NCBI RefSeq assembly: GCF_036013975.1
Contig: NZ_CP107904.1
Location: forward strand, 2,232,001 to 2,296,000
Origin: Kitasatospora sp. NBC_00458
GTDB taxonomy: Bacteria; Actinomycetota; Actinomycetes; Streptomycetales; Streptomycetaceae
Direction: 5' to 3'
DNA: 64,000 bases
The position numbers were made by a program, and so were the translations under genes. The notes beneath the pieces were generated by a model. That model searched no databases and was not told where the DNA came from. It saw only the letters and a list, made by a program, of their open reading frames with translations. Positions within the stretch are counted from its first letter, which is position 1. Every line of letters starts with the position of its first letter. Below, in pieces: positions 27,358 to 36,870 of the stretch.

Positions 27358-28884
27358 ATGAAGCACAGCAACGCCCCCGCCAGGACGGCGAATCAGGCGG
27401 ACGAGCGGACGCGCCCCGGAGCAGCGCGGGCCGCGCGGGCCGCCGCCCGGACGGCAGGAGTGGCCGCGATGGCGCTCGCGGTGACCGCGGGCGCGGTGGG
27501 CGCGGCCGGGGCGGCGCCCACCGGCGACGGCGGGGCGGCCCGGCCCGGGGTCGGCCGGCTGGCCGGCGCCTGGCAGGTGGACGGCTACGGGACGATCGTC
27601 GAGTTCACCGGAACCACGCTCACCACCTACGACGTGACCCGGATCAGCTGCACCCCCGGCTGGCTGAAGGGCGAGCAGGTCGGCGCCGCGGGACACGGCG
27701 GAGCCGTCAGGTTCGGCCGGCCCGGCAAGGCGTACGCCGAACTGACGGTCACCCCCGACGGCCGCAACCGGGCCGTGTACAAGGAGGACGGGGCCACCGC
27801 GACCAAGAACCTGGCCCGGCTGCCCGGCGGCCTGCCGGCGCTCTGCCGGCAGCCGGCGCCGCAGGATCCGCTCTCCACCTTCGACCGGTTCTGGGCGACC
27901 TTCGAGGAGAACTACCCGTTCTTCGCCGCCAAGGGCATCGACTGGCACGCCCTCCGGGACGAGAAGCGCGCGCTGATCACTCCGCGGACCACCGACGACG
28001 AGCTCCAGCAGGTCTTCGTCGACATGCTCCAGCCGCTCGGCGACGCCCACACCGCACTGGGGCGCAAGCGCGCCGGCGGCGGGATCGGCGCCGTCTTCGG
28101 CGGCCTGCGGCCGGGTACCCGGGAGCCCACCGACGAGGTGCGGGAGCTGTCGGCGAAGGCGGTGGCCGCCCAACTGGTCGGCCCGGAGCGGACGTTCGGC
28201 CGCGGCCTGCTGGGGGTCGGCGAACTCCCGGACGGGATCGGCTACCTGCGGGTGAGCGGCTTCGACGGGTACGTCGACGACGGCGGCTACCAGGACCACG
28301 CCGCCGAGCTGGACCGGGCCCTCGACGCCCTGCTGGCCCACCCCCGGCGGCTGAACGGCCTGGTGGTCGACCTCCGGCTGAACGGCGGCGGCTCGGACGA
28401 ACTGGGGCTGCGGATCGCCGCCCGGCTCACCGACCGGCCGTACCTCGCCTACCGCAAGGTCGCCCGGAACGACCCGGCCGACCCGACCCGGTTCACCGCC
28501 CCGCAGCAGGTCCGGGTCCGGCCCGCCGCCGCGACCAGGTTCACCGGCCCGGTGGCCCTGCTCACCGCCGGTTCGACGGTGAGCGCGGGCGAGACCTTCA
28601 CCCAGGCTCTGATGGAGCGGCGCCCGGCGGCGGTCCGGATCGGCGAGAACACCCAGGGCGTGTTCTCCGACATCATGTTCAAGCCCGTCTCGGACACGTT
28701 CACCGTCATCCTGCCGAACGAGAAGTTCCTCACCCGGGCCGGCACCACCTTCGACGGCCCGGGCATCCCGCCGGACCTCGCCACTCCGGTCCTCACCGAC
28801 GAGGAACTGGCCCAGGGCCGGGACTCCGCCCTGACCGCCGCCCGCCGCGTCCTCCTGGGCACCCCGGGGACGGCGGCGGATTAG
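27358..28884 (+). CDS. Secreted S41-family serine peptidase
   Basis: This 508-residue protein has a long Arg/Ala-rich N-terminus with an export signal (about residues 20-53). A small beta domain lies at about 60-150, and a tail-specific-protease-like S41 domain at about 170-490. The nucleophile is S409 in LTAGSTVSAGETF. The motif LVVDLRLNGGGSDELG near residue 340 is the substrate-binding segment of C-terminal processing peptidases. No PDZ domain is obvious. It probably acts outside the membrane on unfolded or tagged proteins. The start is ATG at 27358. Confidence 0.88.
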   Translation: MKHSNAPARTANQADERTRPGAARAARAAARTAGVAAMALAVTAGAVGAAGAAPTGDGGAARPGVGRLAGAWQVDGYGTIVEFTGTTLTTYDVTRISCTPGWLKGEQVGAAGHGGAVRFGRPGKAYAELTVTPDGRNRAVYKEDGATATKNLARLPGGLPALCRQPAPQDPLSTFDRFWATFEENYPFFAAKGIDWHALRDEKRALITPRTTDDELQQVFVDMLQPLGDAHTALGRKRAGGGIGAVFGGLRPGTREPTDEVRELSAKAVAAQLVGPERTFGRGLLGVGELPDGIGYLRVSGFDGYVDDGGYQDHAAELDRALDALLAHPRRLNGLVVDLRLNGGGSDELGLRIAARLTDRPYLAYRKVARNDPADPTRFTAPQQVRVRPAAATRFTGPVALLTAGSTVSAGETFTQALMERRPAAVRIGENTQGVFSDIMFKPVSDTFTVILPNEKFLTRAGTTFDGPGIPPDLATPVLTDEELAQGRDSALTAARRVLLGTPGTAAD

Positions 28885-28964
28885 GCGCCGGGCCGGGCCA
28901 CCGATCCGGCAGACCCCGGCCCGACACCGGTAACCCGACACCGACCACCCTCACCGACCGCCCG

Positions 28965-30572
28965 TCACATCGGATCCACCGTCCTCAGCTCGCCGTCCAG
29001 CTCCAGCCAGCGCGTGATGCCGAGGCCCCGCAGGAACGGCAGGTCGTGGCTGGCCACGACCAGCGCACCCTGGTAGGCGGCGAGCGCCTGGGTGAGCTGG
29101 CGGACGCTGGCCAGGTCGAGGTTGTTGGTCGGCTCGTCGAGCAGCAGCAGCTGCGGCGGCGGGTCGGCCAGCAGCAGCGCCGCCAGGGTGGCCCGGAACC
29201 GCTCGCCGCCGGAGAGGGTGGCGGCGAGCTGGTCGGCCCGGCCGCCGCGGAACAGGAACCGGGCGAGCCGGGCCCGGATCGCGTTGTCCCCCGCGCCGGG
29301 CGCGAACAGCTTGACGTTCCCCGCGACGGTCAGCCCGTCGTCCAGCAGGTCGAGCCGCTGCGGGAGGTGGCGCAGCGGCACCGGCGTGGTCACCTCGCCC
29401 TCCAGCGGGGCGAGTTCGCCGGAGATGGTGCGCAGCAGGGTGGTCTTGCCCGATCCGTTGCGGCCGACCAGGGCGATCCGCTCGGGCCCGCGCAGGTCGA
29501 GGTCGGCGGTGGTGCCGTAGGGCAGCCGGACCTTGTCCAGGGTGAGCACGGTGCGGCCGGCCGGGACGGCGGTCCGCGGCAGGTCGATCCGGATCTCGGC
29601 GTCGTCCCGGACCGCCTCCTCGGCGGCGGTGAGCCGGCGCCTGGCCTCCTCCAGCCGCTCGGTGTGCATGCCCTGGAGGCGGCCGGCCGTCTCCTGGCCC
29701 TGGCGCTTGAGCTTGCCGGCGAAGATGTGCGGGTCGTTGCGGGTGACGGAGCGCTTCTTGCCGTAGCCGGCACTGCGCTCCAGCTTGATCCGCGCCTCGC
29801 TCAAGTCCCGTTTCTGGCGCTGGACGTCGGCCTCGGCGTTGCGCAGCAGCCGCTCGGCCGTCTCCTGCTGGGCGGCGACGGTGTGCTCGTAGTCGGCGAA
29901 GTTCCCGCCGTACCAGGTGACCTGCCCGTCCCTCAGTTCGGCGATCTGGTCGACGTGCTGGAGCAGTTCGCGGTCGTGGCTGACGATCACCATCACGCCG
30001 CCCCAGCCGGCCACCGTCTCGTAGAGCCGCTCCCGGGCGGCCCGGTCGAGGTTGTTGGTGGGCTCGTCGAGCAGCAGGACGTCGGGCCGGCGCAGCAGCA
30101 GGGCGGCGAGCCGCATCAGCACCGCCTCGCCGCCGGACAGTTCGCCGGTGGTGCGGTCCAGGTCGAGCCGCTGCAGGCCGAGCCGGTCGAGGAGGGCGCG
30201 GGCGCGCTCCTCGACGTCCCAGTCGTCGCCGACCGCGTCGAAGTGGCGCTGGTCGGTGGAGCCCGCCTCGACGGCGTGCAGCGCCTCGCGGACGGCCCGG
30301 ACGCCGAGCGCCTCGTCGACCCGCAGGCCGGTGTCCAGAGTGAGGCCCTGCGGCAGGTAGCCGAGCTCGCCGGCCACCTTGACGGTGCCGGAGGTGGGGG
30401 TGAGCTCGCCGGCCAGCAGGCGCAGCAGGGTGGACTTGCCCGCGCCGTTGAGTCCGATCAGCCCGGTGCGGCCGGGGCCGACCGCGAGGTGGAAGCCGTC
30501 GAGGACGGGCCTGCCGTCCGGCCACTCGAAGGAGAGGTCGGTGCAGAGGAGCGAGGTGGTGGGTTGTGCCAT
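28965..30572 (-). CDS. ABC-F ATPase (ribosome protection/translation factor type)
   Basis: This 535-residue soluble protein has two ABC domains and no membrane segments. The first P-loop is GLNGAGKST (near residue 40) and the second is GRNGSGKTT (near 370). Signature sequences LSGGE and Walker [15 protein letters not shown] are present in both halves. The linker between domains (about 230-310) is rich in Arg and Glu. ABC-F proteins bind the ribosomal E site; some confer antibiotic resistance, others tune translation. A 595-base leader region with an upstream short ORF and distant inverted repeat raises the possibility of antibiotic-induced attenuation. Confidence 0.92.
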   Translation of the reverse strand: MAQPTTSLLCTDLSFEWPDGRPVLDGFHLAVGPGRTGLIGLNGAGKSTLLRLLAGELTPTSGTVKVAGELGYLPQGLTLDTGLRVDEALGVRAVREALHAVEAGSTDQRHFDAVGDDWDVEERARALLDRLGLQRLDLDRTTGELSGGEAVLMRLAALLLRRPDVLLLDEPTNNLDRAARERLYETVAGWGGVMVIVSHDRELLQHVDQIAELRDGQVTWYGGNFADYEHTVAAQQETAERLLRNAEADVQRQKRDLSEARIKLERSAGYGKKRSVTRNDPHIFAGKLKRQGQETAGRLQGMHTERLEEARRRLTAAEEAVRDDAEIRIDLPRTAVPAGRTVLTLDKVRLPYGTTADLDLRGPERIALVGRNGSGKTTLLRTISGELAPLEGEVTTPVPLRHLPQRLDLLDDGLTVAGNVKLFAPGAGDNAIRARLARFLFRGGRADQLAATLSGGERFRATLAALLLADPPPQLLLLDEPTNNLDLASVRQLTQALAAYQGALVVASHDLPFLRGLGITRWLELDGELRTVDPM

Positions 30573-31167
30573 GGAAGCCTCCCGGGGGTTGCCGGACGTG
30601 GCCGGTCACCGGCCGTGGTCGTGGGGCGGCCCGGCGGCCGTCGGGCGGGGACGTGATCGCGTGCAGCGGTGGCGTCGTCGCGGGACGGCGGTGCGGGTCG
30701 CGGGGCGACACGTGGTCGCGGAGCAACACGGGAGACACCGCGGGGGGAGGCGGAGGCCGGGAGGGGTGGGCCGGGACGCGGCCGGGATCGTCAGGAGGAC
30801 GGGGGACGCCGGGCCGGCTCACCACTGAGGTCGGGCACTCGCACACTCACGGACCACGGGCAGCGGCATGGCTGCGGCGCGGCGGGGGCGGTGTCTCGGG
30901 ACCTCAGTAGAGCAACGGCCTTCTCCTGTTCTGGTGGCTGACGGGGATCACGTTACGAAGGCCCGCGGAGCCGCGCAACCGGTTTTCCCGTTGGCCGTTC
31001 CGTGCCGATCACGTGCCGATCCGGTGACGGCGGCGTCCCTGACCGGTCCGGGGCGCGGGACCGGTCGGTCCCGCATGGCAGACTCCTCCCCTGCAACACC
31101 CGCCACACCCGCGACCCACGGGGGGTTCGCGGCGCCGTGGTGTGCATCCACAGGGGGAATTGAACTC
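30573..31167. other. Divergent intergenic region with candidate ABC-F leader
   Basis: This 595-base gap lies between divergent ABC-F and protease genes. On the minus strand a 16-codon ORF (ATG at 30869, stop near 30819) precedes the ABC-F gene by about 250 bases. ACTGAGGTC (30824-30832) and GACCTCAGT (30900-30908) are perfect complements that bracket this ORF. No start codon longer frame looks real. Confidence 0.4.
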
Positions 31168-32331
31168 ATGTCACCGATATCCCGGGCGAGGCGTGCCGCG
31201 CTGGGCGCCTCCGTCGTCGCCCTGACCGTCGTGGTCGCGACCGCGTGCGGTCCGGAGAACAGCGACCCGGTCGCGGCGCCGACCCCGGCGGTCACCGCCG
31301 GCTCCACCGACAAGCCCGGCGCGGCGCCGATCAAGCTGCCCAGCGTCGACGAGCTGAAGAAGTGGGGCTTCGACGACTGGGACAAGTGGGCCCAGCAGAA
31401 CGTGATCACCCCGGCCGTCAAGGGCTACTGGGACCTCCAGAAGATCCTGAAGGCCAAGCCCTACAAGCCGGGCCCGGGCACCCAGCCGACCGCGCAGCCC
31501 ACCCAGCCGCCGGCGCAGCCGCCGGGCGGCGGCAACGACCCGCAGCCGAAGCCGGTCGAGATGAAGCCCGAGCCGCACCCGTTCGCCAAGCCGCAGCACG
31601 TGAACGGCAAGCTGTTCTTCCAGAAGGGCAGCGACGAGTACGTCTGCTCCGGCACCGTCGTCTCCGACCCGGCCAACCCGGGCAAGAGCAACCTGGTGTG
31701 GACCGCCAGCCACTGCCTGCACGGCGGCAAGGGCGGCAAGTACCACACCAACATCACCTTCGCCCCGGCGTTCAACAGCTCCGGCGCGCTGACCGGCGGC
31801 AAGCAGGGCTCGCTGGCCCAGGCCGAGCCGTACGGCGAGTGGGGCGCGGTCGCGGGCATGATCTCCCCGCAGTGGGCGGGCGAGGCCGACCCGGAGAACG
31901 GCGGCCCCTGGAGCCAGTACGACTTCGGCATCCTCAAGGTGGCCAACCCGGACGGCAGCGGCAAGTCGCTGGAGGAGGTCGTCGGCGGTTCGGTGCCGAT
32001 CTGGTTCAACGCCCCGCGCGAGCAGATCACCTCGGTGACCACCTACGGCTACCCGGCCGGCAAGCCGTTCGACGGCATGGAGCTGGAGCACTGCGAGGCC
32101 GGCAAGCCGGCCCGGCGCACCATCGACCCGGCCCGTCCGACCATGCTGATGACCGGCTGCAACGGCACCGGCGGCGACAGCGGCGGCGGCTGGTTCGCCA
32201 CCAAGGACGGCAAGCAGGTGCTGGTCTCGGACACCTCCATCGGCGGGTTCGACAACACCTGGGAGGCCGGGCCGTACCTGGACGACGTGGCGCAGCACGC
32301 GCTGGACTACTTCTCCAAGAAGAGCAAGTGA
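31168..32331 (+). CDS. Secreted trypsin-like serine protease
   Basis: This 387-residue protein has an N-terminal export signal ending near C27 (VVVATAC), possibly a lipoprotein site. A Pro/Gln-rich linker spans about 100-135 and a chymotrypsin-fold domain about 145-380. The catalytic triad is H182 in TASHC, D252 in YDFGIL and S338 in GGDSGGGW. Cysteine pairs around H182 and S338 could form disulfides. It is likely tethered or secreted; the substrate is unknown. The start is ATG at 31168 after AGGGGG. A strong hairpin follows the gene. Confidence 0.92.
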   Translation: MSPISRARRAALGASVVALTVVVATACGPENSDPVAAPTPAVTAGSTDKPGAAPIKLPSVDELKKWGFDDWDKWAQQNVITPAVKGYWDLQKILKAKPYKPGPGTQPTAQPTQPPAQPPGGGNDPQPKPVEMKPEPHPFAKPQHVNGKLFFQKGSDEYVCSGTVVSDPANPGKSNLVWTASHCLHGGKGGKYHTNITFAPAFNSSGALTGGKQGSLAQAEPYGEWGAVAGMISPQWAGEADPENGGPWSQYDFGILKVANPDGSGKSLEEVVGGSVPIWFNAPREQITSVTTYGYPAGKPFDGMELEHCEAGKPARRTIDPARPTMLMTGCNGTGGDSGGGWFATKDGKQVLVSDTSIGGFDNTWEAGPYLDDVAQHALDYFSKKSK

Positions 32332-32356
32332 CCCACGGCACGTCCTGAGTCCGTGC

Positions 32357-32394
32357 CCGCCGGGGCCGCAGCACCTCCGCTGCGGCCCCGGCGG
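32357..32394 (+). terminator. Terminator after protease gene
   Basis: A 16-base perfect stem (32357-32372 with 32379-32394) encloses a 6-base loop, 25 bases after the stop codon. Confidence 0.85.
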
Positions 32395-32577
32395 CGTTCC
32401 CGGGGCCGCTCCGGAGCCGCTCCGCCGCGGCCCCGCCGGCCTCCTCGGAGGCCCCCGGGAGACCACCCGGGATGCCTCCCGGGGGACCGCCCGGGAGGCG
32501 GGCCCGCGCCCCCGGGCCGCGCAGTTCCCCCGCCGCCCCCACGGCGGGCCTCCCGGCCCGCCTAGAATCGGGTCATC

Positions 32578-34215
32578 ATGAGCGCCACACTCGTCGTCAA
32601 GGACCTCGCCGCCGGCCACGGCGAGCGCACCCTCTTCTCCGGCCTGGACCTGGTCGTCGCCCCCGGCGACGTGATCGGCCTGGTCGGCGTGAACGGGGCC
32701 GGGAAGTCGACCCTGCTCCGCCTGCTGGCCGGCCTGGACACCCCCGAGGGCGGCTCGCTGCGCCTCAGCCCGGCCTCCGCCAACATCGGCCACCTCCCGC
32801 AGGAGCCGGAGCGCCGCCCGGGCGAGTCGGTCCGCGACTTCCTCGCCCGCCGGACCGGGGTCGCCGCCGCGCAGGCCGAGCTGGACGAGGCCACCCAGGG
32901 GCTGGTGGACGGGGTGGCCGGCGCCGACGACGCCTACGCGGCGAGCCTGGACCGCTGGCTGGACCTGGGCGGCGCCGACCTGGAGGAGCGGGCCGAGGAG
33001 GTCGCCGACTCGCTCGGCCTGAAGGTCTCCCTCGACCTGCCGATGACCGCGCTCTCCGGCGGCCAGGCCGCCCGGGCCGGCCTCGCCTCGCTGCTGCTCT
33101 CGCGCTACGACGTCTTCCTGCTGGACGAGCCCACCAACGACCTCGACCTGGACGGCCTGGAGCGGCTGGAGTCCTTCGTCAAGGGCCTGCGCGCGGGCAC
33201 CGTGCTGATCAGCCACGACCGCGAGTTCCTGGCCCGCACCGTCACCAAGGTGCTGGAGCTGGACCTGCACCAGCAGCAGGTCAACCTGTACGGCGGCGGC
33301 TACGACGCGTACCTGGAGGAGCGTGCGACGGCCCGCCGGCACGCCCGCGACGAGTACGAGGAGTACGCCGACACCAAGGCCGGTCTGGAGGCCCGGGCCC
33401 GGATGCAGCGCGGCTGGATGGAGCACGGCGTGCGCAACGCCCGCCGCAAGTCCTCCGACAACGACAAGATCGGCCGTGCGATGCGGACCGAGTCCACCGA
33501 GAAGCAGGCGTCCAAGGCCCGGCAGACCCAGCGGATGATCGAGCGGCTGGACGTCGTCGAGGAGCCGCGCAAGGAGTGGGAGCTGCGGATGGAGATCGCC
33601 ACCGCGCCGCGCTCCGGCTCGGTGGTCGCCACCCTGCGCGGGGCCACCGTCCGGCGCGGGGACTTCGTCCTCGGCCCGGTGGACCTGCAGATCGACTGGG
33701 CCGACCGGGTGGCCATCACGGGCGCCAACGGCGCGGGCAAGTCCACGCTGCTGGCCGCGCTGCTCGGCCGGCTCGAACTCGACTCGGGCAGCGCCGCGCT
33801 GGGCTCCGGCGTGGTGGTCGGCGAGGTCGACCAGGCGCGCGGGCTGTTCCTGGGCGGCGAGCCGCTGTCGGACGCGTTCGCCGCCGCCGTGCCGGAGCTG
33901 TCGCCGGAGGAGGTGCGCACCCTGCTCGCCAAGTTCGGCCTGAAGGCGGTGCACGTGATGCGGCCGGCCGGCACGCTGTCGCCCGGTGAGCGGACCAGGG
34001 CCGCGCTGGCGCTGCTGCAGGCGCGCGGGGTGAACCTGCTGGTGCTGGACGAGCCCACCAACCACCTGGACCTGCCCGCGATCGAGCAGCTGGAGTCGGC
34101 GCTGGGCTCGTACACCGGCACCCTGCTGCTGGTCACGCACGACCGCCGGATGCTGGACACGGTCGCGGTGAACCGGCGGATCGAGGTCGGCGGCGGCCGG
34201 GTGCAGGAGAGCTGA
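32578..34215 (+). CDS. ABC-F ATPase, second paralogue
   Basis: This 545-residue protein has two ATP-binding domains and no transmembrane part. P-loops are GVNGAGKST (near residue 43) and GANGAGKST (near 380). Signature and Walker B motifs are LSGGQ with LLDEPTNDLDLDG, and LSPGE with LVLDEPTNHLDLP. The inter-domain linker (about 235-320) carries basic residues expected to contact rRNA. It differs clearly from the protein at 28965, so the two are not a recent duplication. The start is ATG at 32578. Function in translation or antibiotic protection is not resolved. Confidence 0.92.
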   Translation: MSATLVVKDLAAGHGERTLFSGLDLVVAPGDVIGLVGVNGAGKSTLLRLLAGLDTPEGGSLRLSPASANIGHLPQEPERRPGESVRDFLARRTGVAAAQAELDEATQGLVDGVAGADDAYAASLDRWLDLGGADLEERAEEVADSLGLKVSLDLPMTALSGGQAARAGLASLLLSRYDVFLLDEPTNDLDLDGLERLESFVKGLRAGTVLISHDREFLARTVTKVLELDLHQQQVNLYGGGYDAYLEERATARRHARDEYEEYADTKAGLEARARMQRGWMEHGVRNARRKSSDNDKIGRAMRTESTEKQASKARQTQRMIERLDVVEEPRKEWELRMEIATAPRSGSVVATLRGATVRRGDFVLGPVDLQIDWADRVAITGANGAGKSTLLAALLGRLELDSGSAALGSGVVVGEVDQARGLFLGGEPLSDAFAAAVPELSPEEVRTLLAKFGLKAVHVMRPAGTLSPGERTRAALALLQARGVNLLVLDEPTNHLDLPAIEQLESALGSYTGTLLLVTHDRRMLDTVAVNRRIEVGGGRVQES

Positions 34216-34230
34216 ACCGGACGGCCCGGT

Positions 34231-34277
34231 GACCGGCCGGGGAAGTGGTCTGGACCGGACCCCTTCCCCGGCCGGTC
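34231..34277 (+). terminator. Terminator after second ABC-F gene
   Basis: A 15-base perfect stem (34231-34245 with 34263-34277) encloses a 17-base loop, 16 bases after the stop codon. Confidence 0.8.
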
Positions 34278-34299
34278 GTCATGTGCTGTGCTGTCGGCC

Positions 34300-34977
34300 A
34301 TGGTTGACAGCACCCCGGCAGCCGGGACGCCGTACCCGAGCGTCCCGCTCCGCCCGATGACGGTGCCCGCCCACGAGGCCGAGGCACGGAGCAGGACCTT
34401 CCACGACGTGATGGCGCAGCGCCGGACCGTCCGCGACTACTCGACCCGACCGGTTCCGGACGGCGTGGTCGAGTGGGCGATCCGCACCGCCAACACCGCA
34501 CCGAGCGGTGCGCACGTCCAGCCGTGGCGGTTCGTGGTGATCACCGATCCGGAGCGCAAGCGGCAGTTGCGCGCGGCCGCCGAGGAGGAGGAGCGCGAGT
34601 TCTACGCGCACCGGGCCTCCGCGGAGTGGCTGGCCGCGCTGGCCCCGATCGGCACCGACTGGCAGAAGCCGTTCCTGGAGGACGCGCCGGCCGTGATCGT
34701 CGTCTTCGAGGTGCACAAGGGCCCCAACTCGCCGCGCCCGTACTACACCAAGGAGTCGGTGGGGATCGCGGTCGGCCTGCTGCTCGCCTCGCTGCACCAG
34801 GCGGGCCTGGCCACCCTGACCCACACCCCGAGCCCGATGAAGTTCCTCAACGAGGTGTGCGAACGGCCCCTGGAGGAGCGTGCGGCGTACGTGATCCCGG
34901 TGGGCTACCCGGCCGAGGGGGCGCGCGTGCCCGATCTGCAGCGCAAGGAGCTCGACGAGGTGCTGGTGCGCCTCTGA
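34300..34977 (+). CDS. Nitroreductase-family FMN oxidoreductase
   Basis: This 225-residue protein has the nitroreductase fold signature: RRTVRDYSTRPVP near residue 43, then NTAPSGAHVQPWRFVV near residue 65 (FMN phosphate contacts). The late segment GLLLASLHQAGLATLTHTP is also typical. It probably reduces nitro groups, quinones or a ring substrate with NAD(P)H. ATG at 34300 is chosen; an in-frame GTG at 34288 is possible, and neither has a strong ribosome-binding site. It stands alone after a terminator. Confidence 0.9.
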   Translation: MVDSTPAAGTPYPSVPLRPMTVPAHEAEARSRTFHDVMAQRRTVRDYSTRPVPDGVVEWAIRTANTAPSGAHVQPWRFVVITDPERKRQLRAAAEEEEREFYAHRASAEWLAALAPIGTDWQKPFLEDAPAVIVVFEVHKGPNSPRPYYTKESVGIAVGLLLASLHQAGLATLTHTPSPMKFLNEVCERPLEERAAYVIPVGYPAEGARVPDLQRKELDEVLVRL

Positions 34978-35052
34978 CGCGCCCCCGGCGGGTGCCGACG
35001 CCCGCCGCCGGGCCGGTGGTGACAGGTACAGGACGTCGACATAATCGCTGTC

Positions 35053-35676
35053 ATGAGCCACGTCATGCCACAGCCGTGCGGGGACGTGCCCGGGCCCGGG
35101 GCGCCGCGCACCTCCCCCGGCGCGGTCAGCCCCGGCCGGCCGCCGGAACTCCTGCGGCCGGCCGGGGGGATCACCCTGCGGCGCCGCTCCCCCGCCCACG
35201 CACCCGCGCTCAACGCCGCGGTCCGGGCCAACCTGGACCACCTGCGGCCCTGGCTGGAGTGGGCGGCCGAGGCGCCCACTCCGGCCCAGACCGCCGAACT
35301 CGCCGCGGCCGGCTCCGCCGCCTGGGACGCCGGCACCGACTTCATCTACCTGGTCGGCCTCGACGCCGAGCCCGGCCGGGTGATCGGCTCGTTCGGCCTG
35401 CACGGGCGGATCGGCCCGGGCGCGCTGGAGCTCGGCTACTGGCTGAGCGCCGACCGCCTCGGCCGCGGCATCGCCACCGCGGCCGCCCGGGCGGTCACCG
35501 GGGCGGCGCTGGCACTGCCCGGCATCGGACGGGTCGAGATCCACTGCGACGAGGCGAACACCGCCAGCGCCGCGGTGCCGCGCCGGCTGGGCTACCGCCT
35601 CGACCGGATCGCCGACGCCGCGCTGCGGGCACCGGGCGAGACCGGGCGGAAGATGGTCTGGGTCAAGGAGGGCTGA
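35053..35676 (+). CDS. GNAT-family N-acetyltransferase (RimJ/RimL type)
   Basis: This 207-residue protein carries a GNAT domain at about 40-200. ELGYWLSADRLGRGIATAAARAV is the strand-4/acetyl-CoA segment of the RimJ/RimL-like group, and ANTASAAVPRRLGYR is the following conserved motif. The first 35 residues are Pro/Gly-rich, so the real start may be ATG at 35065 or later. The acceptor could be a ribosomal-protein amine or a small molecule. Confidence 0.88.
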   Translation: MSHVMPQPCGDVPGPGAPRTSPGAVSPGRPPELLRPAGGITLRRRSPAHAPALNAAVRANLDHLRPWLEWAAEAPTPAQTAELAAAGSAAWDAGTDFIYLVGLDAEPGRVIGSFGLHGRIGPGALELGYWLSADRLGRGIATAAARAVTGAALALPGIGRVEIHCDEANTASAAVPRRLGYRLDRIADAALRAPGETGRKMVWVKEG

Positions 35677-35741
35677 CCGCGACCGGGCGGCGGCCGGCGC
35701 CGGGAGCCCCCGCGCCGTGCCCGCCCGGGCCGGGAACGAAC

Positions 35742-35786
35742 CGGGCCGGGCCGGAGCGGGCCGGGCCGGAGCGGGCCGGGCCGGGC
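35742..35786. repeat. Three 15-bp GC-rich tandem repeats
   Basis: The unit CGGGCCGGGCCGGAG repeats from 35742, with the third copy diverging at its end. It lies between the convergent acetyltransferase and aldo/keto reductase genes. Confidence 0.6.
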
Positions 35787-35806
35787 GGGCCGCCGTCCGG
35801 GGTGGT

Positions 35807-36763
35807 TCAGTACCGCCCGCCGGTCGGCGCCGGCAGCGCGTCCAGCTCGGCGAGGTCGGCCGCCGAGAGCGCCAGGTCGGCCGCCCCCGCGTTGTCGGCC
35901 AGGTAGCGCGGCGTCTTGGTGCCCGGGATCGGCAGCACGTACCGCCCCTGCGCCAGCACCCAGGCCAGCGCCACCTGCGCGGGCGTCGCGCCGAGCCGCT
36001 CGGCGACCGCCCGCACCTTCTCCACCAGGGCCAGGTTCGCCTTCAGCGCGTCCTGCTGGAAGCGCGGCAGCGAGCGGCGGAAGTCGTCGGCGGGCAGCTC
36101 GTCGAAGGAGGAGATGCTGCCGGTCAGGAAGCCCCGGCCGAGCGGCGAGAACGGCAGGAACGCGATGCCCTCCGCCTCGGTGTACGGCAGCACCTCGGCC
36201 AGCGCGTCCCGGGTCCAGAGCGACAGCTCGGACTGCACGGACGCCACCGGGTGCACCGCCTGCGCCCGCTTGATCTCCTCGACGCTCACCTCGGACAGGC
36301 CGATCCGGCGGGCCTTGCCCGCGGCGACCGTCTCGGCCAGCGCGCCCCAGGTCTCCTCGATCGGCACCTCCGGGTCCACCCGGTGCAGCTGGTACAGGTC
36401 GACGTGGTCGGTGCCGAGCCTGCGCAGGCTCTCGTCGATCGCCCGGCGGACGTGCTCGGGCCGGCCGTTGCGGACCACCCGCTCGGTGCCGCTGCCCGGC
36501 ACCAGGCCGACCTTGGTCGCCAGCACCGCGCGCTCCCGGTGGGCCCCGGCCAGGGCGGCGCCGACCACCTCCTCGTTGCTGTACGGACCGTAGATGTCGG
36601 CGGTGTCGATCAGCGTGACGCCGAGGTCCAGCGCCTGCCGGACCACCCCGACCGAGGCCTCGTCGTCGCGGCTCTGCGGGTCGTAGGCCCAGGTCATCCC
36701 CATGCAGCCGAGGCCGATCACTCCGACCTCGGGGCCCTCGCTGCCGAGCGTGGCGTTGCGCAT
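35807..36763 (-). CDS. Aldo/keto reductase
   Basis: This 318-residue NADPH-dependent reductase has the TIM-barrel motifs. LIDTADIYGPYSNEEVVG carries the catalytic Asp and Tyr. KVGLV carries the catalytic Lys, and LYQLHRVDP the His. SPLGRGFLTG and IPIPGTKTPR-like segments bind the cofactor phosphate. It belongs to the AKR group that includes yeast-like aldehyde reductases; the substrate is unknown. ATG at 36763 follows GAAGGAGAA at ideal spacing, which decides the start over an upstream ATG. Confidence 0.94.
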   Translation of the reverse strand: MRNATLGSEGPEVGVIGLGCMGMTWAYDPQSRDDEASVGVVRQALDLGVTLIDTADIYGPYSNEEVVGAALAGAHRERAVLATKVGLVPGSGTERVVRNGRPEHVRRAIDESLRRLGTDHVDLYQLHRVDPEVPIEETWGALAETVAAGKARRIGLSEVSVEEIKRAQAVHPVASVQSELSLWTRDALAEVLPYTEAEGIAFLPFSPLGRGFLTGSISSFDELPADDFRRSLPRFQQDALKANLALVEKVRAVAERLGATPAQVALAWVLAQGRYVLPIPGTKTPRYLADNAGAADLALSAADLAELDALPAPTGGRY

Positions 36764-36870
36764 GACGGTTCTCCTTCGTGGATCGACGGCGGATGGTCCG
36801 TTGGCCGCGGCCGGCTCCGGCCCCGGGTGGATCACCGGTGACCAGCCTCCCCCTTGGAGTGCGCTCTAGG

